From NCBI GenBank assembly GCA_019931105.1, contig JAIOUW010000004.1, positions 248,001-312,000 on the forward strand: a stretch of 64,000 bases of DNA, given 5' to 3'. Source of the stretch: Flavobacteriaceae bacterium NBU2977. Lineage in GTDB: Bacteria > Bacteroidota > Bacteroidia > Flavobacteriales > Flavobacteriaceae. Below are positions 26,829-36,297 of the stretch, piece by piece (positions within the stretch are counted from its first letter, which is position 1; every line of letters starts with the position of its first letter). The translations under genes and the position numbers were made by a program. The notes beneath the pieces are model-generated. The model made no database searches, was not told the origin of the DNA, and saw only the letters and a program-made list of their open reading frames with translations.

Positions 26829-27215
26829 TTATTTCAGGGCTTGATTTACATTGCTTTCAAATTCGGTAACCTTTGCATCGCCCCAAAGCCCTTCAATATC
26901 ATAATAATCACGAATATGTCTTTGGAATACATGAACCACGACGTTTACATAATCCATCAAAACCCATTCGGCATTATCTTGACCTTCAACATGCCAAGGT
27001 TTGTCTTTTATAGCTTTGCTGACCGTTTTTTGGATAGATCCGACTATAGCATTTACATGCGTGTTTGAAGTACCATTGCAAATTATAAAGTAGTCACAAA
27101 CGGTGTTTTCAATTGCCCTAAGATCAAGTAAACTTATCTGCTGACCTTTAACTTCTTCAATACCTTGTAAAATTAATGCAATTAACTCGTCTGTGCTAGC
27201 TTTTCCTTTTTGCAT
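26829..27215 (-). CDS. rsfS: Ribosome silencing factor RsfS
   Basis: Binds ribosomal protein uL14 and blocks subunit joining when nutrients are scarce. The 128-residue protein matches the RsfS/Iojap family by length and by motifs: DYFIICNGTSNTHVNAI, WHVEGQDNAEWVLMDY and VVHVFQRHIRDYYDIEGLWGD-type sequence. Start is ATG. A TAACTTTG box lies 20 bases upstream. It is transcribed with ftsH and its followers, divergent from birA. Confidence 0.95.
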   Translation of the reverse strand: MQKGKASTDELIALILQGIEEVKGQQISLLDLRAIENTVCDYFIICNGTSNTHVNAIVGSIQKTVSKAIKDKPWHVEGQDNAEWVLMDYVNVVVHVFQRHIRDYYDIEGLWGDAKVTEFESNVNQALK

Positions 27216-27234
27216 TCAAAAATTTTAGTTTATG

Positions 27235-27242
27235 CAAAGTTA
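27235..27242 (-). promoter_or_regulatory. -7 element of rsfS-ftsH operon
   Basis: TAACTTTG on the minus strand, followed by C, matches TAnnTTTG. The ATG of rsfS lies 20 bases downstream. No clear TTTG is seen at -33. Confidence 0.5.
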
Positions 27243-27309
27243 TTATTTTTTTGTTCTTTTGACCGTAGTTTTTGACAATAGATTGCTACGTCATAGAACG
27301 GCAACATAG

Positions 27310-28041
27310 ATGCAAATAATCAAACTTAGTGCCACGGACTCAACGAATGCCTATTTAAAGTCCTTGGCCAAGTCTGAACCTCTTGAAGACCTTACCGTTG
27401 TAGTTGCCCACGAACAGTTTAAGGGCCGTGGACAAATGGGTTCAGAATGGCAATCTGAAGCGGGTAAAAATCTAACATTCAGCATTTTAAAAAGGCATAA
27501 AGGCCTAGCTGCCAAAGATCGATTTCAGTTGACCATTTGTGTTTCCATTGCCATAATTAGCGCCTTAAAAGAGTTGGGCCTCGGTAATCTAGCCGTTAAA
27601 TGGCCTAACGACATTCTGTCAGGAAATTCCAAAATATGCGGAATCTTGATCGAGAATGCCCTATCGGGCGATAAAATCCAATCATCGATAATAGGAATTG
27701 GTTTAAACGTAAACCAGTCACTTTTCAATAATCTAAAGAGCGTTTCATCATTAAAATTGCTGCTAGGCAAAACGTTTGATCTGAACGAATTATTGCTAAG
27801 AATAGTTTTTCATCTTGAAAGTGAACTCTCTCAATTAACTAAAATATGGGATAAGGAGCGCTGGGTCGATTACGAGAATCTATTGTTCAGAAAAGACAGG
27901 CCGTCAACTTTTGAAGATAACCGAGGTCAACGCTTTATGGGCATTATCAGGGGCGTTTCTGGCAAAGGAATGTTGAAAGTCTCTCTTGAGAACGGAACCC
28001 TATCGGAATTTGACCTTAAAGAGGTCAAATTGCTTTATTAG
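27310..28041 (+). CDS. birA: Biotin--[acetyl-CoA-carboxylase] ligase
   Basis: Attaches biotin to biotin carboxyl carrier protein. The 243-residue catalytic-only form lacks the N-terminal DNA-binding domain of E. coli BirA, so it is not a repressor. Motifs GRGQMGSEWQSEAGKNLTFS (biotinyl-AMP loop) and KWPNDILSGNSKICGILIE (catalytic Lys region) are intact, and a C-terminal SH3-like part follows. The start is ATG. Its 3' end overlaps the convergent SRPBCC gene by four bases. Confidence 0.95.
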   Translation: MQIIKLSATDSTNAYLKSLAKSEPLEDLTVVVAHEQFKGRGQMGSEWQSEAGKNLTFSILKRHKGLAAKDRFQLTICVSIAIISALKELGLGNLAVKWPNDILSGNSKICGILIENALSGDKIQSSIIGIGLNVNQSLFNNLKSVSSLKLLLGKTFDLNELLLRIVFHLESELSQLTKIWDKERWVDYENLLFRKDRPSTFEDNRGQRFMGIIRGVSGKGMLKVSLENGTLSEFDLKEVKLLY

Positions 28042-28430
28042 ATTTTAGAAAGATTTTCCGATAATGTTCCCATGAAATTAGTTATCGGGGTCTTTATCAT
28101 CATGGCCATCATTGCATTGAACTCGCCATTAAAGCTTAATGAAACTTCGCTCTCGTCGGGCGTAATTTCGACGATGTCCGCGGTAAGGGTGAAGGGTAAT
28201 TTATCGCTGGCCGCACCAAGAACGATCTGGTCATATTCGCTCTGCTTCTTTCGTTCCAGCACAATTTCTGGCATCCCTTTTAAGGCGAAAAGAAATCTAT
28301 CGGCATTTATGACTTCGAACTTATCGATAGTTTCGGGCATCAGAACTTCAAAGTTCTTTAAATCGGTCAAAAACCCAAAGACTTCGCGTTTACTTTTGCT
28401 AACTGTTTTTTTAGGTGCCTCTATATACAT
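28038..28430 (-). CDS. SRPBCC-fold protein of unknown function
   Basis: A 130-residue protein with the pattern of the START/SRPBCC helix-grip fold: an early VFGFLTDLKNFEVLMP helix, alternating strands and a long C-terminal amphipathic helix (MAMMIKTPITNFMGTLSENL). Such folds bind hydrophobic ligands, but no ligand can be named. It follows pyrE by four bases and probably shares its transcript. Its stop overlaps the end of birA on the opposite strand. Confidence 0.72.
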   Translation of the reverse strand: MYIEAPKKTVSKSKREVFGFLTDLKNFEVLMPETIDKFEVINADRFLFALKGMPEIVLERKKQSEYDQIVLGAASDKLPFTLTADIVEITPDESEVSLSFNGEFNAMMAMMIKTPITNFMGTLSENLSKI

Positions 28431-28434
28431 TTTC

Positions 28435-29076
28435 CTATTGTTTCCATTGTGAAGGGGTTTTGCACCAATCCATTAAGGTGGCCAGCTGATCGTCTTTTAA
28501 ATAACCGGTTTGAGAAGCTTGGTCTATAAGATGGGCATAATCTGAAAGTGTGTGGAGTTCTACCCCGTTTTTTTCAAAACTATCTTTGGCCACTTCAAAA
28601 CCGTAGGTAAAGATTGCCAGCATGCCTTTGATGTTGGCTCCTGCTTCATTCAACGCCTGTACGGCATTCAAACTACTCTTGCCGGTACTGATAAGGTCTT
28701 CGATGACAACAACGGTCTGATTGCGGTCCAATTGACCTTCTATTTGATTCCGACGGCCATGTGATTTTGCCTCAGGGCGTACATAGATAAACGGTAGCCC
28801 CAAATAATCGGCCACCAAAATACCAATTCCTATTGCGCCTGTCGCCACCCCTGCTATGATATCAGGTTTGCCATAGAGCATATCGATTTGTTTGGCCATT
28901 TCTTCCCTTATATAATTTCGAATGGCCGGATGGCTTAGTATGATCCGATTGTCGCAATAAATGGGAGATTTCCAACCTGAAGCCCATGTAAACGGATTTT
29001 CGGGTTCCAATTTTATTGCATTAATTTGCAGCAAAAGCTCAGCTGTCTTTTTGGCCGTGTTTTTATCTAAAATCAT
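28435..29076 (-). CDS. pyrE: Orotate phosphoribosyltransferase
   Basis: Converts orotate and PRPP to OMP in pyrimidine synthesis. The 213-residue protein starts at the ATG at 29076 (MILDKNTAKK). The PRPP-binding loop VVVIEDLISTGKSSL and the flexible loop region GRRNQIEGQ (catalytic Lys/Arg residues) are intact. The divergent Nudix gene begins only seven bases away at 29084, so each promoter must lie inside the other's coding region. The SRPBCC gene follows. Confidence 0.95.
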   Translation of the reverse strand: MILDKNTAKKTAELLLQINAIKLEPENPFTWASGWKSPIYCDNRIILSHPAIRNYIREEMAKQIDMLYGKPDIIAGVATGAIGIGILVADYLGLPFIYVRPEAKSHGRRNQIEGQLDRNQTVVVIEDLISTGKSSLNAVQALNEAGANIKGMLAIFTYGFEVAKDSFEKNGVELHTLSDYAHLIDQASQTGYLKDDQLATLMDWCKTPSQWKQ

Positions 29077-29083
29077 TGCGCAA

Positions 29084-29665
29084 ATGTATAAAGTTTTTGT
29101 TAATGAACTGCCCCTCATATTGACAAATAAACTCTCTGAAACAACTGGCCAATACTATCTTCTGAACCAAGACGCGATTCGGCAGGCCATTAAGGCATTG
29201 GTAAAGAAAAAAATTCCCGAGGCCTATATTTATCACCCGAATCACGAGGAAATTCTTAAAAAATTCACGAAGAACATCAAACTAGAAGTTGCCGCCGGAG
29301 GGGTAGTTACCAACAAGGCGGGCAAGGTGCTTTTTATCTATAGGAATGACAAGTGGGACCTACCCAAGGGAAGGTTGGACAAAGGGGAGACTATCGAAGA
29401 ATGTGCTCTTAGGGAAGTAAAGGAGGAAACAGGGGTCAAAAACCTCAAGATCGAGAATTTTCTTAAAACAACGTATCATGTCTTCAAACGAAATGGAAAG
29501 TATCGCCTAAAAGAAGTCCATTGGTTCGCTATGAAAACCACATACGAAGGAAAACTAGTACCTCAGGAAAATGAAGGTATCGTTAAGGTCAAGTGGAAAG
29601 GCCCTAGAAAAATCCAAAAGGCCCTAGAGAATTCATATACCAATATCAAGATTCTTTTCGAATAA
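29084..29665 (+). CDS. Nudix hydrolase
   Basis: Hydrolase of nucleoside diphosphates linked to another moiety, 193 residues from the ATG at 29084. The Nudix box is complete: GRLDKGETIEECALREVKEE, with the GX5EX7REUXEE pattern. A long N-terminal region (about 75 residues, with LTNKLSETTGQYY) precedes the domain and is unlike the minimal MutT type. The specific substrate is not evident. It lies back-to-back with pyrE. Confidence 0.88.
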   Translation: MYKVFVNELPLILTNKLSETTGQYYLLNQDAIRQAIKALVKKKIPEAYIYHPNHEEILKKFTKNIKLEVAAGGVVTNKAGKVLFIYRNDKWDLPKGRLDKGETIEECALREVKEETGVKNLKIENFLKTTYHVFKRNGKYRLKEVHWFAMKTTYEGKLVPQENEGIVKVKWKGPRKIQKALENSYTNIKILFE

Positions 29666-29704
29666 ATGCCCTGGGGTTTTTAAGTACCTTTTGTTAAGAT
29701 ATGG

Positions 29705-31456
29705 TCATTTCTGCTTTAAGATACGATAGACAGGGTACTGTAGATGGGCCGTCTCATAATGTTCGGATCGTTTGAACAACCAATCCAATTGGGCGTACCA
29801 ATTTTGTGCAAAATCTTCTTCGCCCGTTTTTTTTGCTTCGAAGGCTTCCTTGAGCTGAGGGTCGTTTCTCAGCATTTCAAGTGCCTCGTCTTCAAAAACA
29901 TATGGAGAAAACCCTTCTTTTTGTTGAAGTATAGTGTCAAAATAGTTCCAATTGAAAAAGGAATCCACTGCCTCAGGCTCCAGAGTTTCAAGTACATACC
30001 GTATTCCCGGTTGATCTGTCGGAACCAGTATATCGCCCTTTGTAAAATTGATTTCTTGAATTTTTGAAGTTACCGACGTATTATAATGGGGATAATGCCC
30101 TTCATAGGCATTGGACATTGTTTCGTATGAATCTATTTTATAGGATTCTACCGCAATTACGGAATCTTTTTCAAGGGTGTTGAACTGAATTTCATTGACT
30201 TTGAGCAGTTCAAGGACCTTGTGCCACCCTTTTTTCACGATATAGGCCTCGGGTATTTTTATGGAATCTGAAGGGATAAAATAATTTTGATAGACCACCT
30301 CTTTCTCGAAGGGTTTGCTGCGGTCATATTTCAATCTCGACATGCCGGTAACTTCACTGGTAATCATGGTGCCTTCAAAACCTTTGAAATTAAATTTGGT
30401 CGTTTGGGTAGTGTCTATGGCCCATTTCACGGGGTAGTATGTCCAATCAACATGTCGTGTACCGGCATGTTTTCTTAGATTCTTTATTTTTTGGACATCT
30501 TTTTCAACTATTCCGAGCATTTTGGCCATAAGGGTATAGGTGCCTTCGACCCTTTTTTTATAAGGTTTGAGCATATGGGTCTCGACCATCATCCCTAAGG
30601 TGTTCCAAAGGGCCGTATAGCCTGTCGAGTATCTTGGGTGATCCATAAATTGTGAAAATCCTGATTCAGGTACACGATTGAAAACATTGACGTAGGGCGT
30701 AATGTCCCAATTGTTTTCGCTAAGCCCCGATTCCAATTCGGGCATCATTTCGGTATTCAGGTATTCACCTAATCTACCTCCAAGTTTATTATGCTGGGTG
30801 AACAAATGGGTTAGGGTATATTGATAATCGGCGCCATTGCTAACATGGTTGTCGATAAAAACATCAGGATCGATCGTATGGAAAATCTCTGAAAAAGTAC
30901 GTGCATTTTTGGTATCAGCCTTTATAAAATCACGGTTCAGGTCATAATTTTGGGCATTGCCCCTAAAACCATAAGATACAGGCCCGTTCTGGTTTGTACG
31001 CGAGGCTTTGTTACGGTTCAAGGCCCCGCCGACATTGTAGACCGGAATGGTCGCTACAACGGTTTTTTTTGGAGTAGGCAGTTTGCCAGCGGCCAAATCT
31101 CGAAAAAAGAGCATGGTAGCATCGATACCGTCACTTTCTCCGGGATGAATACCGTTGTTGATCAGCATTATGGCTTTTTCTTCCGCTATTTTTGAGAAGT
31201 TGAAATTACCGTCGGGGTTATAAGTAACTAAATTTAGCGGATACCCACTATCCGTTTCACCGATAGTCTGAATGTTGATCTCAGGGAATTCTTTCGCCAG
31301 TTGAATGTAAAAATCGATTACCTGTAAATACGTAGGTGTTTCATTGCCATTTGAGTTTTCAAAAGGTGTTTGAAAATCAACGGACTTATGCACAGTTTTG
31401 GTATCGCACGAAAATAGTATCAACACAATTGTTAACCTAATATACAATCGCCGCAC
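29705..31456 (-). CDS. M14-family zinc carboxypeptidase lipoprotein
   Basis: Metallopeptidase of 583 residues with a type II signal (LILFSC lipobox, Asp following the Cys) that would anchor it to a membrane. Zinc ligands of the M14 fold are visible as HPGE in NNGIHPGESDG and the later His in DNHVSNGADYQ; the catalytic Glu is likely in MMVETHML. The C-terminal 200 residues are a separate domain I do not recognise. The start codon appears to be GTG at 31456. It stands alone, next to the receiver gene. Confidence 0.85.
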   Translation of the reverse strand: MRRLYIRLTIVLILFSCDTKTVHKSVDFQTPFENSNGNETPTYLQVIDFYIQLAKEFPEINIQTIGETDSGYPLNLVTYNPDGNFNFSKIAEEKAIMLINNGIHPGESDGIDATMLFFRDLAAGKLPTPKKTVVATIPVYNVGGALNRNKASRTNQNGPVSYGFRGNAQNYDLNRDFIKADTKNARTFSEIFHTIDPDVFIDNHVSNGADYQYTLTHLFTQHNKLGGRLGEYLNTEMMPELESGLSENNWDITPYVNVFNRVPESGFSQFMDHPRYSTGYTALWNTLGMMVETHMLKPYKKRVEGTYTLMAKMLGIVEKDVQKIKNLRKHAGTRHVDWTYYPVKWAIDTTQTTKFNFKGFEGTMITSEVTGMSRLKYDRSKPFEKEVVYQNYFIPSDSIKIPEAYIVKKGWHKVLELLKVNEIQFNTLEKDSVIAVESYKIDSYETMSNAYEGHYPHYNTSVTSKIQEINFTKGDILVPTDQPGIRYVLETLEPEAVDSFFNWNYFDTILQQKEGFSPYVFEDEALEMLRNDPQLKEAFEAKKTGEEDFAQNWYAQLDWLFKRSEHYETAHLQYPVYRILKQK

Positions 31457-31519
31457 GTCAATGACTTTTCTAGGTTCATATTCGTGCGTAAAATTAGTTA
31501 AAATATTAGTTTGTCGTGT

Positions 31520-31924
31520 TTATGCCGCTCTTGTAATAGTTTCCAATTCTTTCTTTCGAATAGGCTTACTATTGTAAGTAATTGTGTGATGGGTTCTGGT
31601 TTTGTATTTTTCCCAATTTTCGTAGTCGAGAGCATCTATTGAGGAAGTAAGTATGTTGATGCGGATCTTTTGTTGTATTGGTAGTCGCAAGAACTCTTCC
31701 AAGAATTGCCATCCGTCCATTACTGGCATGTTCAGATCCAAGAAAATCACTTCAGGAACCTGTTCAGTCTCATTATATACTTCTAAAATGCCATCAAGGG
31801 CCAGTTTCCCGTTGCCATAATCGATGATTGAATCACAGTCTACCACGGTACTCAACATTTTTTTTATACCGAATACCAAAATAGGATCATCATCAACGAC
31901 GCATATCGAATTAATCTTTCTCAT
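31520..31924 (-). CDS. Stand-alone response regulator receiver
   Basis: A 134-residue receiver domain with no output domain. The acidic pocket DDD (11-13), phosphoacceptor Asp63 in FLDLNMPVMDG and a switch region ending in SKPIRKKEL are present. The ATG at 31924 falls inside the end of the kinase gene, a 14-base overlap. It probably receives phosphate from that kinase and acts by protein contact, as small CheY-like proteins do. Confidence 0.9.
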   Translation of the reverse strand: MRKINSICVVDDDPILVFGIKKMLSTVVDCDSIIDYGNGKLALDGILEVYNETEQVPEVIFLDLNMPVMDGWQFLEEFLRLPIQQKIRINILTSSIDALDYENWEKYKTRTHHTITYNSKPIRKKELETITRAA

Positions 31925-33761
31925 TGAAATAAATTTTGAACGTGGTTCCCTTACCAACTGCGCTTTCTACTTCTACCTTTCCGTTCATGGCCTCAATTTG
32001 ATTTTTAGAAATATAGAGGCCTATTCCGCGTGAATCTTTATGGTCGTGAAAAGTTTTATACATGCCGAACAACTTATCGCCATATTTTTTTAAATCAATT
32101 CCTGAGCCATTGTCGGCTATACTAAGAACCGTGTAACCATTTTTGTTCTCAGTGGTCAATACGATTACCGGCCTTCTTTCAGGATTACTGTATTTAACCG
32201 AATTGGTTATGAAATTCATCAATATACTCTCGAGATAGTCAGGTACCACCTTAATAACTAGTTTTTGAGGTATTTGATTGATTATCAAAGCATTGTTGTT
32301 CGTAAGAAATGCTTGTAGGTCACTTTCAACCTGTTCGACCTTTTCTTTTAGGGCGACTTTTTTCTTCTCTTGGTTTACATTTGTATTTATGGCTACTACC
32401 TCATTGAGGTTGTCCAAGGTTTCCAATAGGCTATCGGAAGAATCCGTCAGCATTTTCATTATTTTGCTCTTCTCATCTTCGTTTTTTTCGTGTGTCAAAA
32501 AGTCAAGTAGCATCGAAAAATTTGCCGTGTGAGATCTTAGATTATGTGATACAATATGTGCAAAATCGATAAGTTTTTTGTTCTGTAAAGAGGTAACGTT
32601 GATCAAATCTTTCAATTCCCTCTCTTTTTGCTTTATATCGGTGATGTCTATGGACATTCCTATGATACCGGCTATTTCATTGTTCTCATCGATATAGGGA
32701 ATTTTGGAAACCGAAAAAATGGTTTCTGTACCATCTTTCTTGATGCATAGATCTTCTTTCGACATAATCGATTTGCGGTTTTTCATGACCCATAAATCTT
32801 CATTTCTTCCAATTTTTGCCGTTTTATGGTCATAAACATCAAAATCGTTCTTGCCCAATAATTCTTGACGACTACCGAGACCGACATAGTCGGCTTCCGA
32901 TTTATTGACAAGAATCTTACGCGATTCAGTATCTTTTATATAGACATTCAATGGAAGGTTATCGATCAGCGTTTGAAGCAACCGTTCATTTTCCTTGGTT
33001 CTGGTTTCGATTTCTACAGTTTGACTGATATCTTGAAATGAACCTAAGAGGCCAGTGAACTTTTTGTTTTTAAATGTTGGCGACCCTGTAGTGATTATCC
33101 ATTTTTCAATTCCTTCAGGGGTAATAATCTGTAATTTTTCATTCCACGAGGCCCCTTTGGTGGCAGCATTTTCTAAAGCCAATGCGAATGAGTTGCGGCT
33201 ATAACCGGGTTTGTAAAAATCTATGATGTTGTTAAAGGTGGGTACAAAGGCATCGGATACTCCGTGAATGGCCTTTGTTCTCTCGCACCACCACACTTTT
33301 TCCTTGATTGGGTCGAACTCCCAAATTCCTATGTTGGCAAATTCCGCCTTTTCCCTTAGCAATGATTCGAGCTTGTGAAACCTTTGGTCGACCTGAACAT
33401 GTAGCGATATATTTTGCACCTGTACAATTGCCCCTATGATGTTTTCGTTATCGTCGTACCACGGCGTAATGGACCATTCGAACCATTTGGAAAGGTCATC
33501 ATTTTGTGCACACCATTCGGTATTGAACTGTGTCGACTTACCTTCAAGACAAAGGATCAAAAGATTCTTCAAATCGCTGCTCGCTTCAGTATGGATTTGA
33601 TCGAATATGTTCTTTCCGAGAATGTCAATACTATCGTTTTCAAATTCATTTGCCCACTGATCGGAAGCGTGAATAATTTCAAATTTTCTATTGAGATAAA
33701 CTGTCGCCGTCGGCAATTGTTTGACGATGTAGTTATTCCGATGTATCTTCTGTACCTTCAA
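31911..33761 (-). CDS. Soluble multi-PAS sensor histidine kinase
   Basis: A 616-residue kinase with no membrane helix. Three PAS domains are apparent (about 12-120, 135-250, 260-380), then a dimerisation domain with the phospho-accepting His in SHNLRSH (His406) and an HATPase_c domain with MNFITNSVKYS and DNGSGIDL. The C-terminal G box reads GIGLYISKNQIEAM. No ATG is available at the start; TTG at 33761 is likely, since a TAA lies a few codons upstream. The receiver gene overlaps its end. Confidence 0.9.
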   Translation of the reverse strand: MKVQKIHRNNYIVKQLPTATVYLNRKFEIIHASDQWANEFENDSIDILGKNIFDQIHTEASSDLKNLLILCLEGKSTQFNTEWCAQNDDLSKWFEWSITPWYDDNENIIGAIVQVQNISLHVQVDQRFHKLESLLREKAEFANIGIWEFDPIKEKVWWCERTKAIHGVSDAFVPTFNNIIDFYKPGYSRNSFALALENAATKGASWNEKLQIITPEGIEKWIITTGSPTFKNKKFTGLLGSFQDISQTVEIETRTKENERLLQTLIDNLPLNVYIKDTESRKILVNKSEADYVGLGSRQELLGKNDFDVYDHKTAKIGRNEDLWVMKNRKSIMSKEDLCIKKDGTETIFSVSKIPYIDENNEIAGIIGMSIDITDIKQKERELKDLINVTSLQNKKLIDFAHIVSHNLRSHTANFSMLLDFLTHEKNEDEKSKIMKMLTDSSDSLLETLDNLNEVVAINTNVNQEKKKVALKEKVEQVESDLQAFLTNNNALIINQIPQKLVIKVVPDYLESILMNFITNSVKYSNPERRPVIVLTTENKNGYTVLSIADNGSGIDLKKYGDKLFGMYKTFHDHKDSRGIGLYISKNQIEAMNGKVEVESAVGKGTTFKIYFNEKD

Positions 33762-33976
33762 CTTTTGTTGTAATTTCTTACTAAGTTAATAGGATTTGGT
33801 AATATTCGTGCAAAAATGTTGTGAACGCATTGAATCTCGTTGTGTCAAAGGTAAAATGATATGTGAGGTGGTCATTCCTTAATAAAACACAGTCTTTCCC
33901 TTCTTTTATGGTTTTTTCGAATCACTGTGAATCAATCCGTGTTCTTTGAAAGGACTATTCAAAAAGAAGTTTTTTC

Positions 33977-34432
33977 TTACTTGGGTTTCACCGTGCCCGG
34001 AACAAGGCCCGAATAGTCGCCCCCATTTCTGATAACGTCTCTGACAATTGAAGAACTGATATACGATTTTCCTGAAGAAGTCAGTAGAAATACCGTTTCT
34101 ATCTCAGAGAGTTTTCGGTTGGTATGCGCTATTGCCTTTTCGAACTCAAAATCCCCCGGGTTGCGTAGTCCGCGAAGTATAAAATTGGCCCCGACCTTTT
34201 TGCAGAAATCAACGGTAAGACCTTCGTAGTCCATGACTTTGATTGATGGCTCATCTTTAAAGGCTTCTTTGATAAAGCTCATACGTTCATCCAAAGAAAA
34301 CATATATTTTTTTTCGGCATTGATTCCAACGGCGATTATCAGCTCATCGAACAGCGTAATGCCCCTCCTAATAATATCATCATGGCCCAACGTGAGAGGG
34401 TCAAAAGAACCGGGAAAAATAGCGCGCTTCAT
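33977..34432 (-). CDS. coaD: Phosphopantetheine adenylyltransferase
   Basis: Penultimate enzyme of coenzyme A synthesis, converting phosphopantetheine and ATP to dephospho-CoA. The 151-residue protein has the nucleotidyltransferase start MKRAIFPGSFDPLTLGHDD (catalytic His) and the C-terminal ISSSIVR motif. I start it at the ATG at 34432. It lies downstream of ddl on the same strand, a pairing that recurs in flavobacteria. Confidence 0.97.
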   Translation of the reverse strand: MKRAIFPGSFDPLTLGHDDIIRRGITLFDELIIAVGINAEKKYMFSLDERMSFIKEAFKDEPSIKVMDYEGLTVDFCKKVGANFILRGLRNPGDFEFEKAIAHTNRKLSEIETVFLLTSSGKSYISSSIVRDVIRNGGDYSGLVPGTVKPK

Positions 34433-34527
34433 CAATACTTTAGATTATTAATTCGGAGGTCATTTAAAAAAATGTCTTAAGACCAGAACTTAAATTAGGC
34501 CAATTCGATGCCTAAAGTTACTCAATT

Positions 34528-35502
34528 TTACTTCAATGCCTCTACGATGGCACTTTCAAAGAGTTGTGAAAGTTCGATACCTGCAATTCTTGCCTGTTGC
34601 GGAAGAATACTTTCTGTGGTTAGGCCGGGGGTGGTATTCATCTCCAACATGTATGGTTCGTCATCGATAAAAATGAATTCGCTTCTAGAGTATCCCTTCA
34701 TTTTGAGAACCTCATAAGCACGCTTGGCGATTTCGACTACATTGCGTTCTTGGATCTTGGAAATTCTAGCGGGAGTTATTTCTTTTGATTTACCCTCATA
34801 TTTGGCTTCATAGTCGAAAAAATCGTTTTCGGTAATAATCTCTGTTATGGGAAGTACCTTTGTTCGGCCTTCATAGGTAATCACGCCTACAGAGACTTCA
34901 GTGCCTTTCAAAAAAGCTTCGATCAGTATTTCACCGTCTTCTTCGAAGGATTTGGCAATGGCCTTGCCAAGATCTTCTTTTTTATAGACTTTGGAGATTC
35001 CGAAACTGCTTCCGGCCCTGTTGGCCTTTACAAAACAAGGAAGTCCTACCGAATTGATTATTTCATCTTCATCGATTGGGTCACCCAAATTGAGATAGTA
35101 TGATTTGGCCGATTTGATGCCATATGGCTTTAAAACGCTGAGAAGATCTCTTTTGTTGAAAGTAAGTGCCCCCTGATAATGGCCACATGAAGTTTGCTGA
35201 ATACCCAATAGCTCGAAGTAGGCCTGTAGAAGTCCATCTTCCCCCGGTGTTCCGTGAATGGTATTGAAGACACAATCAAAGTTGATGGTTACGTTCTCGA
35301 CATGTATTGAAAAATCATGCCTGTTCACCGGAAATTCATTGCCGTTATCATCGACATAGACCCATTTTTCCTCTAGAATATGGATTCTATATGGACGGAA
35401 TTTTTCTTTGTCCAAATATTCATACACGACATTTCCACTTTTAAGTGATATCTTATACTCACTTGAGTATCCGCCCATGATTATGGCAATATTTTTTGGC
35501 AT
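34528..35502 (-). CDS. ddl: D-alanine--D-alanine ligase
   Basis: ATP-grasp enzyme that forms the D-Ala-D-Ala dipeptide for peptidoglycan, 324 residues. Recognisable are GGYSSEYKISLKSG at the start, HGTPGEDGLLQAYFELL, the omega loop region FFDYEAKYEGKSKEITPA (Tyr typical of D-Ala/D-Ala rather than D-Ala/D-Lac ligases), and the Mg-binding ending LEMNTTPGLT. Start is ATG. The divergent PASTA gene lies 204 bases away. It precedes coaD. Confidence 0.96.
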   Translation of the reverse strand: MPKNIAIIMGGYSSEYKISLKSGNVVYEYLDKEKFRPYRIHILEEKWVYVDDNGNEFPVNRHDFSIHVENVTINFDCVFNTIHGTPGEDGLLQAYFELLGIQQTSCGHYQGALTFNKRDLLSVLKPYGIKSAKSYYLNLGDPIDEDEIINSVGLPCFVKANRAGSSFGISKVYKKEDLGKAIAKSFEEDGEILIEAFLKGTEVSVGVITYEGRTKVLPITEIITENDFFDYEAKYEGKSKEITPARISKIQERNVVEIAKRAYEVLKMKGYSRSEFIFIDDEPYMLEMNTTPGLTTESILPQQARIAGIELSQLFESAIVEALK

Positions 35503-35680
35503 ACCGCTGTTATGGATTAAAGGCTAATGTTGATAACGAATTCAAAGAAAAGAAAAAAAGATTTGTCTTGCACCAAGGTAGTTTGTTTTTGGAGTATTTT
35601 GTAAGTGCCAGTGATTGTTTGGTTTAAGCAGACCATTAATGTTTGGTCGTCTCAAGGGATCGAAGTCCTTGCCCATTTGT

Positions 35681-35688
35681 TATATTTG
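35681..35688 (+). promoter_or_regulatory. Candidate -7 element of PASTA-rluD unit
   Basis: TATATTTG matches TAnnTTTG, 18 bases before the ATG at 35707. No TTTG at the right -33 spacing. Confidence 0.4.
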
Positions 35689-35706
35689 CTTGATTAATTT
35701 TGAACG

Positions 35707-36294
35707 ATGAGAAATTTTTTCAACTTTTTAAAGAGTAGAACTTTTTTGATCCAATTGGGCCTGGCGATATTGACTATCGCCATACTTGCCTTTTTAGTGT
35801 TGAACTGGTTGAAGCGTACTACGAACCATGGTGAGTTTGTCGAGGTGCCCGATTTCTCTAAAATGTCGGTTATGGAAATGCGCGAAGCTGTTGAAAATGC
35901 GGGTCTTCGGTACGAAGTACTCGATTCGGCAAATTACAATCCTGATTACCCTAGATTTTCCATTATCGATCAAGACCCGATCGCGGGTGACAAAGTCAAG
36001 GAAAATCGAAAAATATATTTTACCGTAAACCCTTCGGGTTATAAAAAGGTAACTGTTCCAAAAATAATCCAAGTGACCCAGCGGAACGCCGCCTCGATGT
36101 TGCGGGCGGTGGGTCTTGATGTGCAACGTGTTACCTATGTTGATGAGTTGGGCAAAGACATGGTCTATCAAATAAAACATAAGGGAAAATATGTGAAGCC
36201 AGGAGATAAGCTACCTAAGACCTCGAAAATTGAATTGATCTGTGGCAACGGCAAAATTCCTACAAGTGCCCGAATCAAGGCCGATTCAGAATAA
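35707..36294 (+). CDS. PASTA-domain membrane protein
   Basis: A 195-residue protein with a short cytoplasmic stretch, one membrane helix (about 14-32) and two PASTA repeats outside the membrane (about 41-110 and 113-180). In other bacteria PASTA domains bind peptidoglycan fragments, and here the gene lies opposite ddl, which is in the same pathway. It has no kinase domain, unlike PknB-type proteins. It is 3 bases ahead of the rluD-type gene and probably cotranscribed with it. Function is not established. Confidence 0.85.
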   Translation: MRNFFNFLKSRTFLIQLGLAILTIAILAFLVLNWLKRTTNHGEFVEVPDFSKMSVMEMREAVENAGLRYEVLDSANYNPDYPRFSIIDQDPIAGDKVKENRKIYFTVNPSGYKKVTVPKIIQVTQRNAASMLRAVGLDVQRVTYVDELGKDMVYQIKHKGKYVKPGDKLPKTSKIELICGNGKIPTSARIKADSE

Positions 36295-36297
36295 GTT

